DNA of 8,512 nucleotides from Clostridia bacterium (GCA_017650795.1 JAGCEE010000147.1:1-8512); one strand, 5' to 3'. Positions 1 through 6,493 are shown, counted from the stretch's first letter. A program made the numbers and translations. The notes: generated by a model not told the origin, from the letters alone.

Positions 1-1
1 A

Positions 2-379
2 ATATCCAAATGCAGAGAAAATATCGGTTATTCCAGAGCATGGCTACACCACAAAGGCAGAAACAAGCATCACATAGAATATTGGTATGATAAAGAAAAC
101 AAAGAACAAATGAATATTCCATATAAATATGCAGTAGAATGTGTTTGCGATAAAATAGCTGCAACGAAATGCTATAATAAAAAAGAGTATAGACCAGAAA
201 TGGTGTTGGCCCATTGGTCAAGAGTGGGAATACATGCACCTGCCAATGATAATATGAAGACATTTTTTACAACAGTTTTTACAGATTTGGCAGAACATGG
301 GGAAAAGTTTGTATTAAATAAAAAATATTTAAATGCCATTTATAACTCGTCAATAACAAACAATGAGCCAATAGACTAA
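2..379 (+). CDS. DUF5662 family protein, 5'-truncated by the window edge
   Basis: The reading frame is open from base 2, so the first in-window ATG (110) is internal and the true start lies upstream of the window. About 125 C-terminal residues are present. The stretch before that ATG reads SRAWLHHKGRNKHHIEYWYD, followed by IPYKYAVECVCDKIAATKCY; the His-rich HHKGRNxHH(I/W)EYW block followed by PYKYxVExxCD is what I recognise as the DUF5662 core. The family's biochemical role is not established; the clustered His, Glu and Asp residues would suit metal binding, but that is inference. The C-terminal part (NMKTFFTTVFTDLAEHGEKF) looks like the helical tail common in this family. The gene ends in TAA and is followed 65 bases later by a strong hairpin terminator, so it is the last gene of its transcript. 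Confidence 0.85.
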   Translation: MSKCRENIGYSRAWLHHKGRNKHHIEYWYDKENKEQMNIPYKYAVECVCDKIAATKCYNKKEYRPEMVLAHWSRVGIHAPANDNMKTFFTTVFTDLAEHGEKFVLNKKYLNAIYNSSITNNEPID

Positions 380-443
380 ATTTAACCTATAAAACTATGA
401 GAAAACACTCACATCCGTTCGTGTTATTCTTGTGCTCCTAAAG

Positions 444-489
444 AAAAACACATTACCAAAAACTAAACGTTTTATGATAATGTGTTTTT
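444..489. terminator. Bidirectional intrinsic terminator between convergent genes
   Basis: A perfect 12-bp inverted repeat, AAAAACACATTA (444-455) and TAATGTGTTTTT (478-489), encloses a 22-base loop that can itself form a small AAAAC/GTTTT stem (459-463 with 469-473). The A-rich left foot and T-rich right foot supply a U tract in either direction. It can therefore end both the DUF5662 transcript (+) and the lipoprotein transcript (-), which converge here. The rest of 380-564 is AT-rich and holds no gene or other signal that I can support. Confidence 0.85.
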
Positions 490-564
490 TGTTTTATAAA
501 ATATATGTCAAAATTATGAGTTATTCTTTATGTTAAACTATGATAATTACGATGAAGTTTTATT

Positions 565-1566
565 CTATCTTGCAATACCATCTTTGTATTCATTAGTGTT
601 TTGCCCCATATAATTAAGCACCTTGTTTTCAATAGCAATAGAATTACGAGAATCACTCTCCATGCCTTTTTGATACAATCTAATATATGCCTCGTCATTT
701 AATGTATATTGTTGTTTTGTACTTTTATAAACCTGTAATTGGTATGGTTTATCTGGATTAAAGTGTATTTCCGTATTGCCATTAACTTCTTCAGTATTAG
801 CATACATCTGCAGTTGTTGAAACATTAATTGATATTCGTTAACAACAAAGCCTTCCGAGTTTTGATCTTTTTCCTCTATATAAACCTTACCAAAGTAATT
901 ATAACAATTTCTCCATGTTTCCTCATATTTTATATCAGTAATTGTCACTCTATTATTCTTTTTACAGAGGTATGATGCAACATCATGAAGTTCTTCTTCA
1001 TATGTCATGTTTTTAACACTTGTTGGACTTTGCTTTGTGATTTCCTCTACGATTTGAATAAGTGCTTCTTGCTCTTCTTCACTAAAACTGCTAAAATCAT
1101 CAGAAAAGACATACTTGCCATTCTCATCCCTATCCACACCTATTGTTAATCCAACAAAACTATTATATGTATCTTGGTCAATATTATATGTAATAGAGGT
1201 TGCGGTTTCATTATTATCAATGATTGCATCTCCATTAACTTTTAATACTGGAGTTTCGTCCTCGTATGTGTACATTGCATAATTGTAATCAAAATCTACA
1301 TATCCAAGTGTCTTTTTAACATTTTCCTCAACATTTGTATACTTGCTTAAAATTTTATCTTCTTCACTAGTTGCTGGCGCTGTCATAGAAACTGATGGCT
1401 CACCACTGTAACGACCACTACCTGTAGTCTTGTTATTGTTGTTTGTTGCACCAATTCCACAACTTGTTAGCATTGTTCCGCCACCAAACAAAATTCCAAC
1501 TATTGCCAAATTTGCAATTACGGCTCTAAAACCTTGTTTTACTTTTGCACTATTTTTTGTTTTCAT
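565..1566 (-). CDS. Predicted lipoprotein of unknown function
   Basis: This 333-residue protein starts with a basic n-region (MKTKNSAKVKQGFR), a hydrophobic core (about residues 15-33) and the lipobox L-T-S-C, with the lipidated cysteine at position 36. It is therefore expected to be exported, cleaved by signal peptidase II and anchored on the outer face of the membrane. A low-complexity Asn/Thr/Gly/Ser linker (about 41-60) follows, then an acidic globular region with mixed strand and helix character. Two further cysteines (201 and 221) could pair, though that is a guess. I recognise no domain. The start is fixed by AGGGAGAG at 1571-1578. Upstream is a sigma-A-like promoter, and the TAG stop lies 75 bases before the shared terminator. 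The gene stands alone and is divergent from the membrane protein at 1707. It is not a typical transporter binding protein, because no permease or ATPase gene is nearby. Confidence 0.85.
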   Translation of the reverse strand: MKTKNSAKVKQGFRAVIANLAIVGILFGGGTMLTSCGIGATNNNNKTTGSGRYSGEPSVSMTAPATSEEDKILSKYTNVEENVKKTLGYVDFDYNYAMYTYEDETPVLKVNGDAIIDNNETATSITYNIDQDTYNSFVGLTIGVDRDENGKYVFSDDFSSFSEEEQEALIQIVEEITKQSPTSVKNMTYEEELHDVASYLCKKNNRVTITDIKYEETWRNCYNYFGKVYIEEKDQNSEGFVVNEYQLMFQQLQMYANTEEVNGNTEIHFNPDKPYQLQVYKSTKQQYTLNDEAYIRLYQKGMESDSRNSIAIENKVLNYMGQNTNEYKDGIAR

Positions 1567-1593
1567 AAATCTCTCCCTAAAAAGCTTAAGAAC

Positions 1594-1622
1594 ATGTTAT
1601 CACACAAAAACTCTTTTGTCAA
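1594..1622 (-). promoter_or_regulatory. Sigma-A-type promoter of the lipoprotein gene
   Basis: On the minus strand there is a perfect -35 TTGACA (1617-1622), a 17-base spacer and a -10 TAACAT (1594-1599) preceded by TG one base upstream, as in extended -10 promoters. Predicted transcription starts near 1587, giving a leader of about 20 bases that contains the AGGGAGAG ribosome binding site. Confidence 0.75.
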
Positions 1623-1659
1623 GATGGTCATTTCGCTTTATAGGGCATTCAATTAAGAT

Positions 1660-1688
1660 TTTACATTTATTTTAAAATATGATAATAT
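1660..1688 (+). promoter_or_regulatory. Sigma-A-type promoter of the 1707 membrane-protein gene
   Basis: TTTACA (1660-1665), a 17-base spacer and TAATAT (1683-1688), with TG one base upstream of the -10. The predicted start point, about 7 bases after the -10, falls near 1695, inside the AAGAGGAG ribosome binding site (1693-1700). The leader would be only 11-12 bases. It lies back to back with the lipoprotein promoter. Confidence 0.65.
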
Positions 1689-1706
1689 GAGCAAGAGGAG
1701 ATTTTT

Positions 1707-2420
1707 ATGTTTTATTGGATTACAATAGCTGTATTGATTTTGTTATATATTTCAGCAATCAAAATAATGAAAAACTTTACAAACATCAAATTAACAAATT
1801 CACTACTTTGTATCTTTATATTCTTATTTTACATAACTGGCGTTTTAATAGTATATTTGGATGTTGGAGCAAATGATTGGAATTTTACAAACACACTGCC
1901 AGTGGCGAATGTAAGCCCATTTATGTTTTTTACAAGTCCAATATTTTTTGTTCTGTCACAAAAATTAAAAAAATATTATCTTACTCTCATTGCATTATTA
2001 TCGGTTGGCATGATTTTATCTCCGATTATTAGTTGCATATACTTTGCTTCTATTTCATATAGATTTATTCCACATTTTTTGCTCGATTTTTTTGCACACT
2101 TTTTATTATCAATTTGGGGTGTATATATAGTAAGAACAAATCAAATAGATTTAAAAAGAAAACAATGCCTTATTAGTGCTATGGTTTTAGTTTTTGTTGC
2201 CACCACAATGCTAATATTAAATGTTATTTTTGATACAGCATTTTTTGGACTTTCACTAAATGGAAAACATAATATTTATAATTTTGTAATAGTCGAAAAT
2301 TCAGTATTGTCGGCACTTATCTACTTTTTAGGTTTATGCTTGTGTTTGTTCTTTGGGTATTTGCTCCAAACATTTATAAATAAAAGATTATCAAAAATAG
2401 TAATGCAAAAAAATATTTAA
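1707..2420 (+). CDS. Seven-helix integral membrane protein, possibly YwaF/TMEM164-like
   Basis: The 237-residue product is almost entirely hydrophobic, with seven likely membrane segments near residues 1-19, 32-51, 66-84, 91-113, 120-142, 153-174 and 197-222, and short, mostly basic loops (for example KLKK at 86-89 and KRK at 150-152). The order and sequence of segments, notably N-TLPVANVSPFMF at 62-74 and HFLLDFFAHFLLSIWGVYIV at 123-142, resemble the bacterial YwaF (TIGR02206) / TMEM164 group, where the first block is usually a LPLHxC-type motif. The histidine and cysteine of that motif are absent here, so the relationship is tentative and activity cannot be assumed. The start is supported by AGAGGAG at 1694-1700. 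It appears monocistronic, with its own promoter and a terminator at 2468-2503. Confidence 0.8.
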   Translation: MFYWITIAVLILLYISAIKIMKNFTNIKLTNSLLCIFIFLFYITGVLIVYLDVGANDWNFTNTLPVANVSPFMFFTSPIFFVLSQKLKKYYLTLIALLSVGMILSPIISCIYFASISYRFIPHFLLDFFAHFLLSIWGVYIVRTNQIDLKRKQCLISAMVLVFVATTMLILNVIFDTAFFGLSLNGKHNIYNFVIVENSVLSALIYFLGLCLCLFFGYLLQTFINKRLSKIVMQKNI

Positions 2421-2467
2421 ACATTTAATAAAACAAAAATTGATAATGCCATATAATTATGATTTAT

Positions 2468-2503
2468 AAAAAAACAACCATGAAAATTCATGATTGCTTT
2501 TTT
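2468..2503. terminator. Bidirectional intrinsic terminator between convergent genes
   Basis: An imperfect inverted repeat, with arms centred on CATGA and TCATG around an AAAT loop, extends to the A run at 2468-2474 and the T run at 2498-2503, with two mismatches. It sits between the ends of the membrane-protein gene (2420) and the minus-strand gene that stops at 2509, and provides U tracts in both directions. Confidence 0.75.
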
Positions 2504-2508
2504 GTATA

Positions 2509-3327
2509 TTATAGGTAATATTGTTTGTCTTCTTTTTTTACCTCTTCGGCAGTATAGTTTTGATAAACTATAAAAGCATATTCGCCCGTCTTTGGTGGTT
2601 CTGGTCCCATTTTTAGTTTCTTTTTTTCACCATCTCCTTTTCCCCACCATAAGTAATAAGGTAATGTATGATATTTTCTGTACATCGCCAAATCCAATTC
2701 TCTTACCAAATCATTTTTGTCTAGCTTATCAAGACTTCTTACATTGATTTTTCTAGGAAAATACTTATCCAGCATATTTTGCAGCCTATCATCAGCAATT
2801 ACAACGAACTTTTCACACAATTGTCTTCTAAGTGTGGTTGCAGAATCCTTGATCCACCAATAATTTCCAGAAATTAAATCCATTTTTACCATTTTATACA
2901 TTGATGTAGCAGTTCTGTTTATCAAATCAAGATATTCAGCACGTGCATTGTCATCAACAAATCTGTTGTTTTTTATCAATAAGTTGCTAATCTGTTCTAA
3001 ACAATATCCATATATTCTTAAAAAGCCATATAAGTTTTCGTCACCATTTGAATTTTTAAAATATTTTTGAAACTCTTTTTTTAAAGCCTCATTTGTATCA
3101 AAATATCTCTGTTGATCTTCCAATGTGCCTTTAGGATATTTAACATAAAAATCATATAATGTATCAAAATAGCTACTGATAGCCTGTTCAAGTGCCTTTT
3201 GAACATCTTTGTTTTTAAACTGTTCATTATAAGTCTTTTTTTCACCAAAAACATTATTTATTAAATAGTCTTTATAGGTTCTCTCAAAATTACCAAAAAC
3301 ATATGGTTTAAAATCTTCTTTTATCAT
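2509..3327 (-). CDS. Hypothetical soluble protein, 272 aa
   Basis: I do not recognise this protein. It has no signal peptide or membrane segment and looks cytoplasmic and mostly helical over residues 1-150 (many Tyr, Phe, Lys and Glu residues, for example YFDTLYDFYVKYPKG at 53-67). Two paired tryptophans occur (WW at 157-158 and 227-228). A Gly/Lys/Pro-rich turn (about 229-247) precedes a short C-terminal strand-like part (EYAFIVYQNY). No catalytic motif stands out. The start is supported by AGGAGAC (3331-3337 on the plus strand, complement) three bases before ATG. It has its own extended -10 promoter within the 66-base gap after the Myb-like gene and ends at the shared terminator. It could still be co-transcribed with the Myb-like gene, because no terminator is visible between them. 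Confidence 0.8.
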   Translation of the reverse strand: MIKEDFKPYVFGNFERTYKDYLINNVFGEKKTYNEQFKNKDVQKALEQAISSYFDTLYDFYVKYPKGTLEDQQRYFDTNEALKKEFQKYFKNSNGDENLYGFLRIYGYCLEQISNLLIKNNRFVDDNARAEYLDLINRTATSMYKMVKMDLISGNYWWIKDSATTLRRQLCEKFVVIADDRLQNMLDKYFPRKINVRSLDKLDKNDLVRELDLAMYRKYHTLPYYLWWGKGDGEKKKLKMGPEPPKTGEYAFIVYQNYTAEEVKKEDKQYYL

Positions 3328-3343
3328 GTAGTCTCCTAAAAAT

Positions 3344-3352
3344 ATTATATCA
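3344..3352 (-). promoter_or_regulatory. Extended -10 promoter of the 2509-3327 gene
   Basis: The minus strand reads TGATATAAT: a consensus TATAAT with the extended TGN element. At 17 bases upstream there is only a poor -35 (GATGTG). The AGGAGAC ribosome binding site begins six bases after the -10, so the transcript would start at or next to it, giving a leader of about 10-11 bases. Confidence 0.6.
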
Positions 3353-3393
3353 CATTTTTAGAATATCACATCATGCTATAAATGTCAATGCCC

Positions 3394-4191
3394 CTACACT
3401 CCACTTTTTGCAAAACCGCCATTTTTATTATGCTCACCTTCTAAAAATTCACCAATAGTGTTTTTTGCTGTTTTTTGTAAATGCTTGCTTGCTTTTGCTA
3501 AACGTTCATCTATTTCTTTTATTTTATTATTATCAACAGAATCTTCAAGTAGGCGAATTTGATTTTTTAGTCTTGATATTTCATTGCCCTGTTCAACAAT
3601 TCGCACCATGGCTTGTCTTAACTTATTGTTGGCAGACTCCAACTGCTCGTCAATATTTTTTTTTGCCTTTTCAAACTCTTGTTTTTTAACTAATTTTATA
3701 ATTACAAGCATTAAAGCATTTATCTCTTCATCTGTAATGGCCGTCTGCCTGTTTGGCATTTTTATAATTCTTCCCATACTATCCTCTTTCCTTTTATACA
3801 TTGTTTCTAGCCTATATTTATTTTGAAATCTAATCATCATAGATGCATCACCACCAGCAAGCGTTAAACATGCTCGCCTAACGGAGTAGCCATTGTTTTT
3901 GTATTCATCTATTTTCTCTATTAGTTTTTTTGTTTCTACATCTGTAAACGCCATTACTGATTTTGACCTGTGCTGATTTATATCTATTTTAAGTTTTTTA
4001 GCCCTTTTTGGATTTGCACTTAAATCCAGAACTTCTTTGTAATAATAATTTCGTACACTGTTTTTTTGCCTTTTAGTTAAATCTGCAAATGAACCAAATA
4101 TATTTATTAACGCAATACCCTCGCTTCTTTTTACCTCAACAAACTTAAATAGTGCCTTTACCTCCTCATCACTCCATTTGCCATTTTTCAT
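3394..4191 (-). CDS. Twin Myb/SANT-like repeat protein with C-terminal coiled coil, probable DNA-binding regulator
   Basis: The 265-residue protein is called from the ATG at 4189-4191, which has GGAGGG eight bases upstream; the longer frame from 4242 would begin with 17 residues lacking any ribosome binding site. Residues 6-51 (KWSDEEVKALF ... SVRNYYYK) have the W-x-x-E-E start and SVRNYY recognition-helix look of Myb/SANT-like domains. Residues 82-127 repeat it without a gap at a 76-residue offset: D8/D84, E10/E86, K12/K88, L14/L90, G25/G101, A36/A112, N48/N124 and Y50/Y126 are identical, and W6 is replaced by F82. A third, partial echo (ITDEEINAL, 152-160) leads into a charged coiled coil (about 165-245), suggesting oligomerisation. 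The architecture recalls RsfA-type Myb regulators of Firmicutes, but close kinship is not shown. The basic linker (about 60-76) and repeats support DNA binding, by inference. It is divergent from the gene at 4285 and upstream of 2509-3327. Confidence 0.75.
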   Translation of the reverse strand: MKNGKWSDEEVKALFKFVEVKRSEGIALINIFGSFADLTKRQKNSVRNYYYKEVLDLSANPKRAKKLKIDINQHRSKSVMAFTDVETKKLIEKIDEYKNNGYSVRRACLTLAGGDASMMIRFQNKYRLETMYKRKEDSMGRIIKMPNRQTAITDEEINALMLVIIKLVKKQEFEKAKKNIDEQLESANNKLRQAMVRIVEQGNEISRLKNQIRLLEDSVDNNKIKEIDERLAKASKHLQKTAKNTIGEFLEGEHNKNGGFAKSGV

Positions 4192-4284
4192 ATAAAAATC
4201 CCTCCGTAGTATTTGTTGACATAAAATAATGTTATTAAACATATATTTTCACATAATTTTTAAAGTCGTCATTTAAAATATAAT
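4192..4284. promoter_or_regulatory. Divergent intergenic region with candidate promoters and repeats
   Basis: This 93-base space separates the Myb-like gene (-) from the 4285 gene (+). For the minus gene the best -10 is TTTAAT (4234-4239, complement) with a weak TTAAAA 18 bases upstream. For the plus gene TTGACA occurs at 4216-4221, with only a poor -10 (CATATA, 4240-4245) 18 bases later; a consensus TATAAT (4279-4284) abuts the ATG. The sequence ACATA occurs three times (4219-4223, 4239-4243, 4251-4255), and AATAA-TG-TTATT (4225-4236) is a small palindrome. These could be operator half-sites, but in sequence this AT-rich they may be chance. Confidence 0.3.
4200..4205 (-). promoter_or_regulatory. 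Ribosome binding site deciding the start of the Myb-like gene
   Basis: GGAGGG on the minus strand lies eight bases before the ATG at 4191. It falls inside the longer open frame that begins at 4242, so it argues for the shorter 265-residue product starting MKNGKWSDEE, which also places the first Myb-like repeat at the N-terminus. Confidence 0.8.
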
Positions 4285-5091
4285 ATGGATAATATAATTT
4301 TTTCTCTTGGTGGTTTTTGTCTTACCGACAATAATCAAGTTTTAAACATAAACAAGAATACTTACATAAAAACACCCGACACTATAGTTAAACTATCCGA
4401 TAATCTTTGTCCTAAAAACCAAATAATTATAGACACAAAAAATGTGCAAAGTTGCAGTATGTATAAAGCATCGATTATAAATAACATTAGATTTATTGAA
4501 ATTATCAACTCTGGTGAAAAAGTATTAAAAAATAAATATATTACAAAAAACTGCGAAATAAATATTTTTGAAAACCATGTTTTGATTGTATATAATGGAA
4601 AAGTATATAGTTATTATTTTGATTATTTCGAAAATACACAAGCCTTTGAAATAAACGGAAAAGCGTATATTTTTAACAATAAATATTTTTTAATATTTGA
4701 TATGGGTTTATTGGTTTTTAGTCATTACTTTGTTGTTGAAATCAATTATAAAAACTTAGAGATTTTATGTAGATTACCAAAAAATTTAAATTATTATATT
4801 TATATAAAATTAAATACGATTAACAACTCTGTATTTATAAAAAAATTAAAAAAATCTGGCAATGATTTAGCATATTTATTGCCTTATAAACTATTCTATT
4901 TATCTAAGAATAACTTTCAAGATGTTAGTGTATTTGTTAAAAAAAGTATTGATTGTAAAAACCTTTTTAGATATTTTAATGAGTACGAAAATATTTTTAA
5001 TATAGATGATAAGTTTTACATAACCCGTTACGACGGCATACATCCTCTAACAATCACAATAGAAGACAAATATATTTCTGATATTGACTAA
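4285..5091 (+). CDS. Hypothetical AT-rich protein, 268 aa
   Basis: I do not recognise this gene. It encodes 268 residues rich in Asn, Ile, Lys, Tyr and Phe, with many alternating hydrophobic stretches suggesting a beta-rich fold (for example ENHVLIVYNGKVYSYYFDYF at 96-115 and NGKAYIFNNKYFLIF at 124-138). There is no signal peptide, and the only strongly hydrophobic run (about 134-151) looks like strand rather than a membrane helix. Five cysteines are scattered without a metal-binding pattern. By eye the codons are even more A/T-biased than those of the neighbours. The ATG is the only possible in-frame start, since an in-frame TAA lies at 4261-4263 and the next Met is residue 59, yet no ribosome binding site precedes it; a TATAAT lies directly against it. 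The stop codon overlaps the -35 of the next gene. Its long unbroken frame makes it likely real, but its function is unknown. Confidence 0.65.
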   Translation: MDNIIFSLGGFCLTDNNQVLNINKNTYIKTPDTIVKLSDNLCPKNQIIIDTKNVQSCSMYKASIINNIRFIEIINSGEKVLKNKYITKNCEINIFENHVLIVYNGKVYSYYFDYFENTQAFEINGKAYIFNNKYFLIFDMGLLVFSHYFVVEINYKNLEILCRLPKNLNYYIYIKLNTINNSVFIKKLKKSGNDLAYLLPYKLFYLSKNNFQDVSVFVKKSIDCKNLFRYFNEYENIFNIDDKFYITRYDGIHPLTITIEDKYISDID

Positions 5092-5112
5092 CTTTTAAAA
5101 ATGCTTTATAAT
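5084..5112 (+). promoter_or_regulatory. Sigma-A-type promoter of the pyrimidine-nucleoside phosphorylase gene
   Basis: TTGACT (5084-5089), a 17-base spacer and a consensus TATAAT (5107-5112). The -35 lies within the last codons of the preceding gene, so the two genes are separable units even though they lie close together. Transcription is predicted near 5119, at the GCGAGG ribosome binding site, giving a leader of about 11 bases. Confidence 0.8.
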
Positions 5113-5129
5113 TTTAATGCGAGGTAAAA

Positions 5130-6368
5130 ATGAACATAAAAGACATAATATTAAAAAAATCGCATGGAAAAGCATTAAGTAAAGAAGAAATAATATTCTT
5201 TGTAAATGGATACACAAATGGTGAAATACCAGATTATCAAATAAGTTCACTTTTAATGGCAATAAAACTAAAAGGCATGAACGAAAAAGAAACTTTTGAA
5301 CTAACCAAAGCCATGCTAGAAACTGGCGAAGTTTTGAATTTGTCTAAACTTGGAATGGTTGTAGACAAGCATTCAACGGGTGGCGTAAGCGATACTACAA
5401 GTTTGGTCATTGCTCCAATAGTGGCATCTTGTGGTGTAAACATGCTGAAGTTAAGCGGTGGTGGATTAGGCCACACCGGAGGAACAATCGACAAACTTGG
5501 AGCTTTTGATGGCTTTAATACAAATATATCTATGGATGAAGCGATTACTTTAACAAAAAAAATCGGTTGTTGCGTACTCTCTGCAACAGCTAACCTTGCA
5601 CCTGCCGACAAAAAAATGTATGCACTAAGAAATGCAACAAGCACAGTGGATTCCATTCCTCTTATTGCTTCTTCCGTTATGAGTAAAAAACTTGCCGGCG
5701 GTGCCGATGCCATTGTTTTAGATGTAAAATACGGAAACGGCGCATTTATGAAAACAAAAAAATCTGCAACCGAGCTTGCTAAATTGATGTCAGATATAGG
5801 AAGGCGTTATGGCAAAAAAATAGATTATGTTGTTGGCGACATGAATGAACCTTTGGGTTATAATATTGGAAATACATTAGAAGCATACGAGGCAATAGAA
5901 ATACTTAAAGGCAAAAAAGGAAAATTGTATGATGCAATTATTGAGCTTAGCGGAAAATGTATTGCACTTGGGCTTGATATTGAAGAGAACATTGCCACAC
6001 AAATGGCAATAGATGCAATAAAAACTGGCAAGGCATTAGAAAAATTTAAAGAGATGGTTAAGGCTCAAGGTGGCTCAACAAAACTATTTAATGGATTAAA
6101 ACTAAAACCAACGCTAATAATTAAAGCAACACAAAATGGAGTATTAAAGAGTGTAAACACAGAAGAACTTGGTATTTTGGTTGGTCAAATGGGTGCGGCT
6201 AAACAAACACTAGATGATGTAATAGATTACAATGTTGGAATAAAAACATTTCATAAAATTGGAGAGCAAATTCATGAAGGAGATACATTGTTTGAAGTGT
6301 ATGCAAAAAATAAAGGGCAAGCAAAAGAGTTTGCCCCAAAATTGCTAGGATGCTATAAAATAGTATAA
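5130..6368 (+). CDS. pdp: Pyrimidine-nucleoside phosphorylase (thymidine phosphorylase family)
   Basis: This enzyme reversibly splits uridine or (deoxy)thymidine with phosphate into base and (deoxy)ribose 1-phosphate, in cytoplasmic pyrimidine salvage. The 412 residues show the usual order: helical domain with VVDKHSTGG (77-85), signature LSGGGLGHTGGTIDKL (108-123), base-binding YALRNAT (164-170) and IPLIASSVMSKK (176-187), then the alpha/beta domain with LDVKYGNGAFMK (197-208) and a C-terminal barrel-like domain (about 330-412). By alignment to E. coli DeoA numbering (offset -4), phosphate-site K80, S82, S109 and T119 and base-contact R167, S182 and K186 are all kept. The signature arginine (SGRG) is Gly111, and the usual GGVGDK is GGVSDT; the latter kind of change I recall from other Clostridia. 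It is about 20 residues shorter than B. subtilis Pdp, mostly at the C-terminus. GAGG at 5121-5124 precedes the ATG. Specificity (EC 2.4.2.2 or 2.4.2.4) cannot be told from sequence alone. Confidence 0.93.
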   Translation: MNIKDIILKKSHGKALSKEEIIFFVNGYTNGEIPDYQISSLLMAIKLKGMNEKETFELTKAMLETGEVLNLSKLGMVVDKHSTGGVSDTTSLVIAPIVASCGVNMLKLSGGGLGHTGGTIDKLGAFDGFNTNISMDEAITLTKKIGCCVLSATANLAPADKKMYALRNATSTVDSIPLIASSVMSKKLAGGADAIVLDVKYGNGAFMKTKKSATELAKLMSDIGRRYGKKIDYVVGDMNEPLGYNIGNTLEAYEAIEILKGKKGKLYDAIIELSGKCIALGLDIEENIATQMAIDAIKTGKALEKFKEMVKAQGGSTKLFNGLKLKPTLIIKATQNGVLKSVNTEELGILVGQMGAAKQTLDDVIDYNVGIKTFHKIGEQIHEGDTLFEVYAKNKGQAKEFAPKLLGCYKIV

Positions 6369-6385
6369 TAAAAATAGCAGTAATG

Positions 6386-6422
6386 CAGAAAATCGTTTTA
6401 AATAACGGTTTTCTGTTTTTTT
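6386..6422 (+). terminator. Intrinsic terminator of the phosphorylase gene
   Basis: A 12-bp stem, CAGAAAATCGTT (6386-6397) with AACGGTTTTCTG (6404-6415), has one T-G wobble and a six-base TTAAAT loop, followed by seven Ts. It lies 18 bases after the phosphorylase stop and separates that gene from the PRC-barrel gene. Confidence 0.93.
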
Positions 6423-6493
6423 AATTTGGTATGAATTATTTTTTCGACAAATATTTCTCTCATAACTTTTGCAATACCAAAATATTGTATTTT

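Noticed and set aside
110..379. 89-aa frame starting at the ATG at 110 as a complete small gene
   Set aside because: The frame is open to the left edge of the window and the upstream codons encode the conserved DUF5662 core, so this is only the end of a longer gene.
403..425. Possible small hairpin AACAC/GTGTT just after the DUF5662 gene
   Set aside because: Only five base pairs with a long loop and no T tract; the strong terminator 20 bases downstream explains the region.
1430..1675. 81-aa plus-strand frame over the lipoprotein start
   Set aside because: It is antisense to the lipoprotein signal peptide and covers both divergent promoters; no ribosome binding site.
4219..4255. Three ACATA copies as operator sites for the Myb-like protein
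   Set aside because: Spacings are uneven (20 and 12 bases) and five-base words of A, T and C are common in such AT-rich DNA, so they are mentioned only as weak candidates.
5237..5713. 158-aa open frame on the minus strand inside the phosphorylase gene
   Set aside because: It is fully antisense to a strongly conserved enzyme and has a composition expected of a shadow frame.
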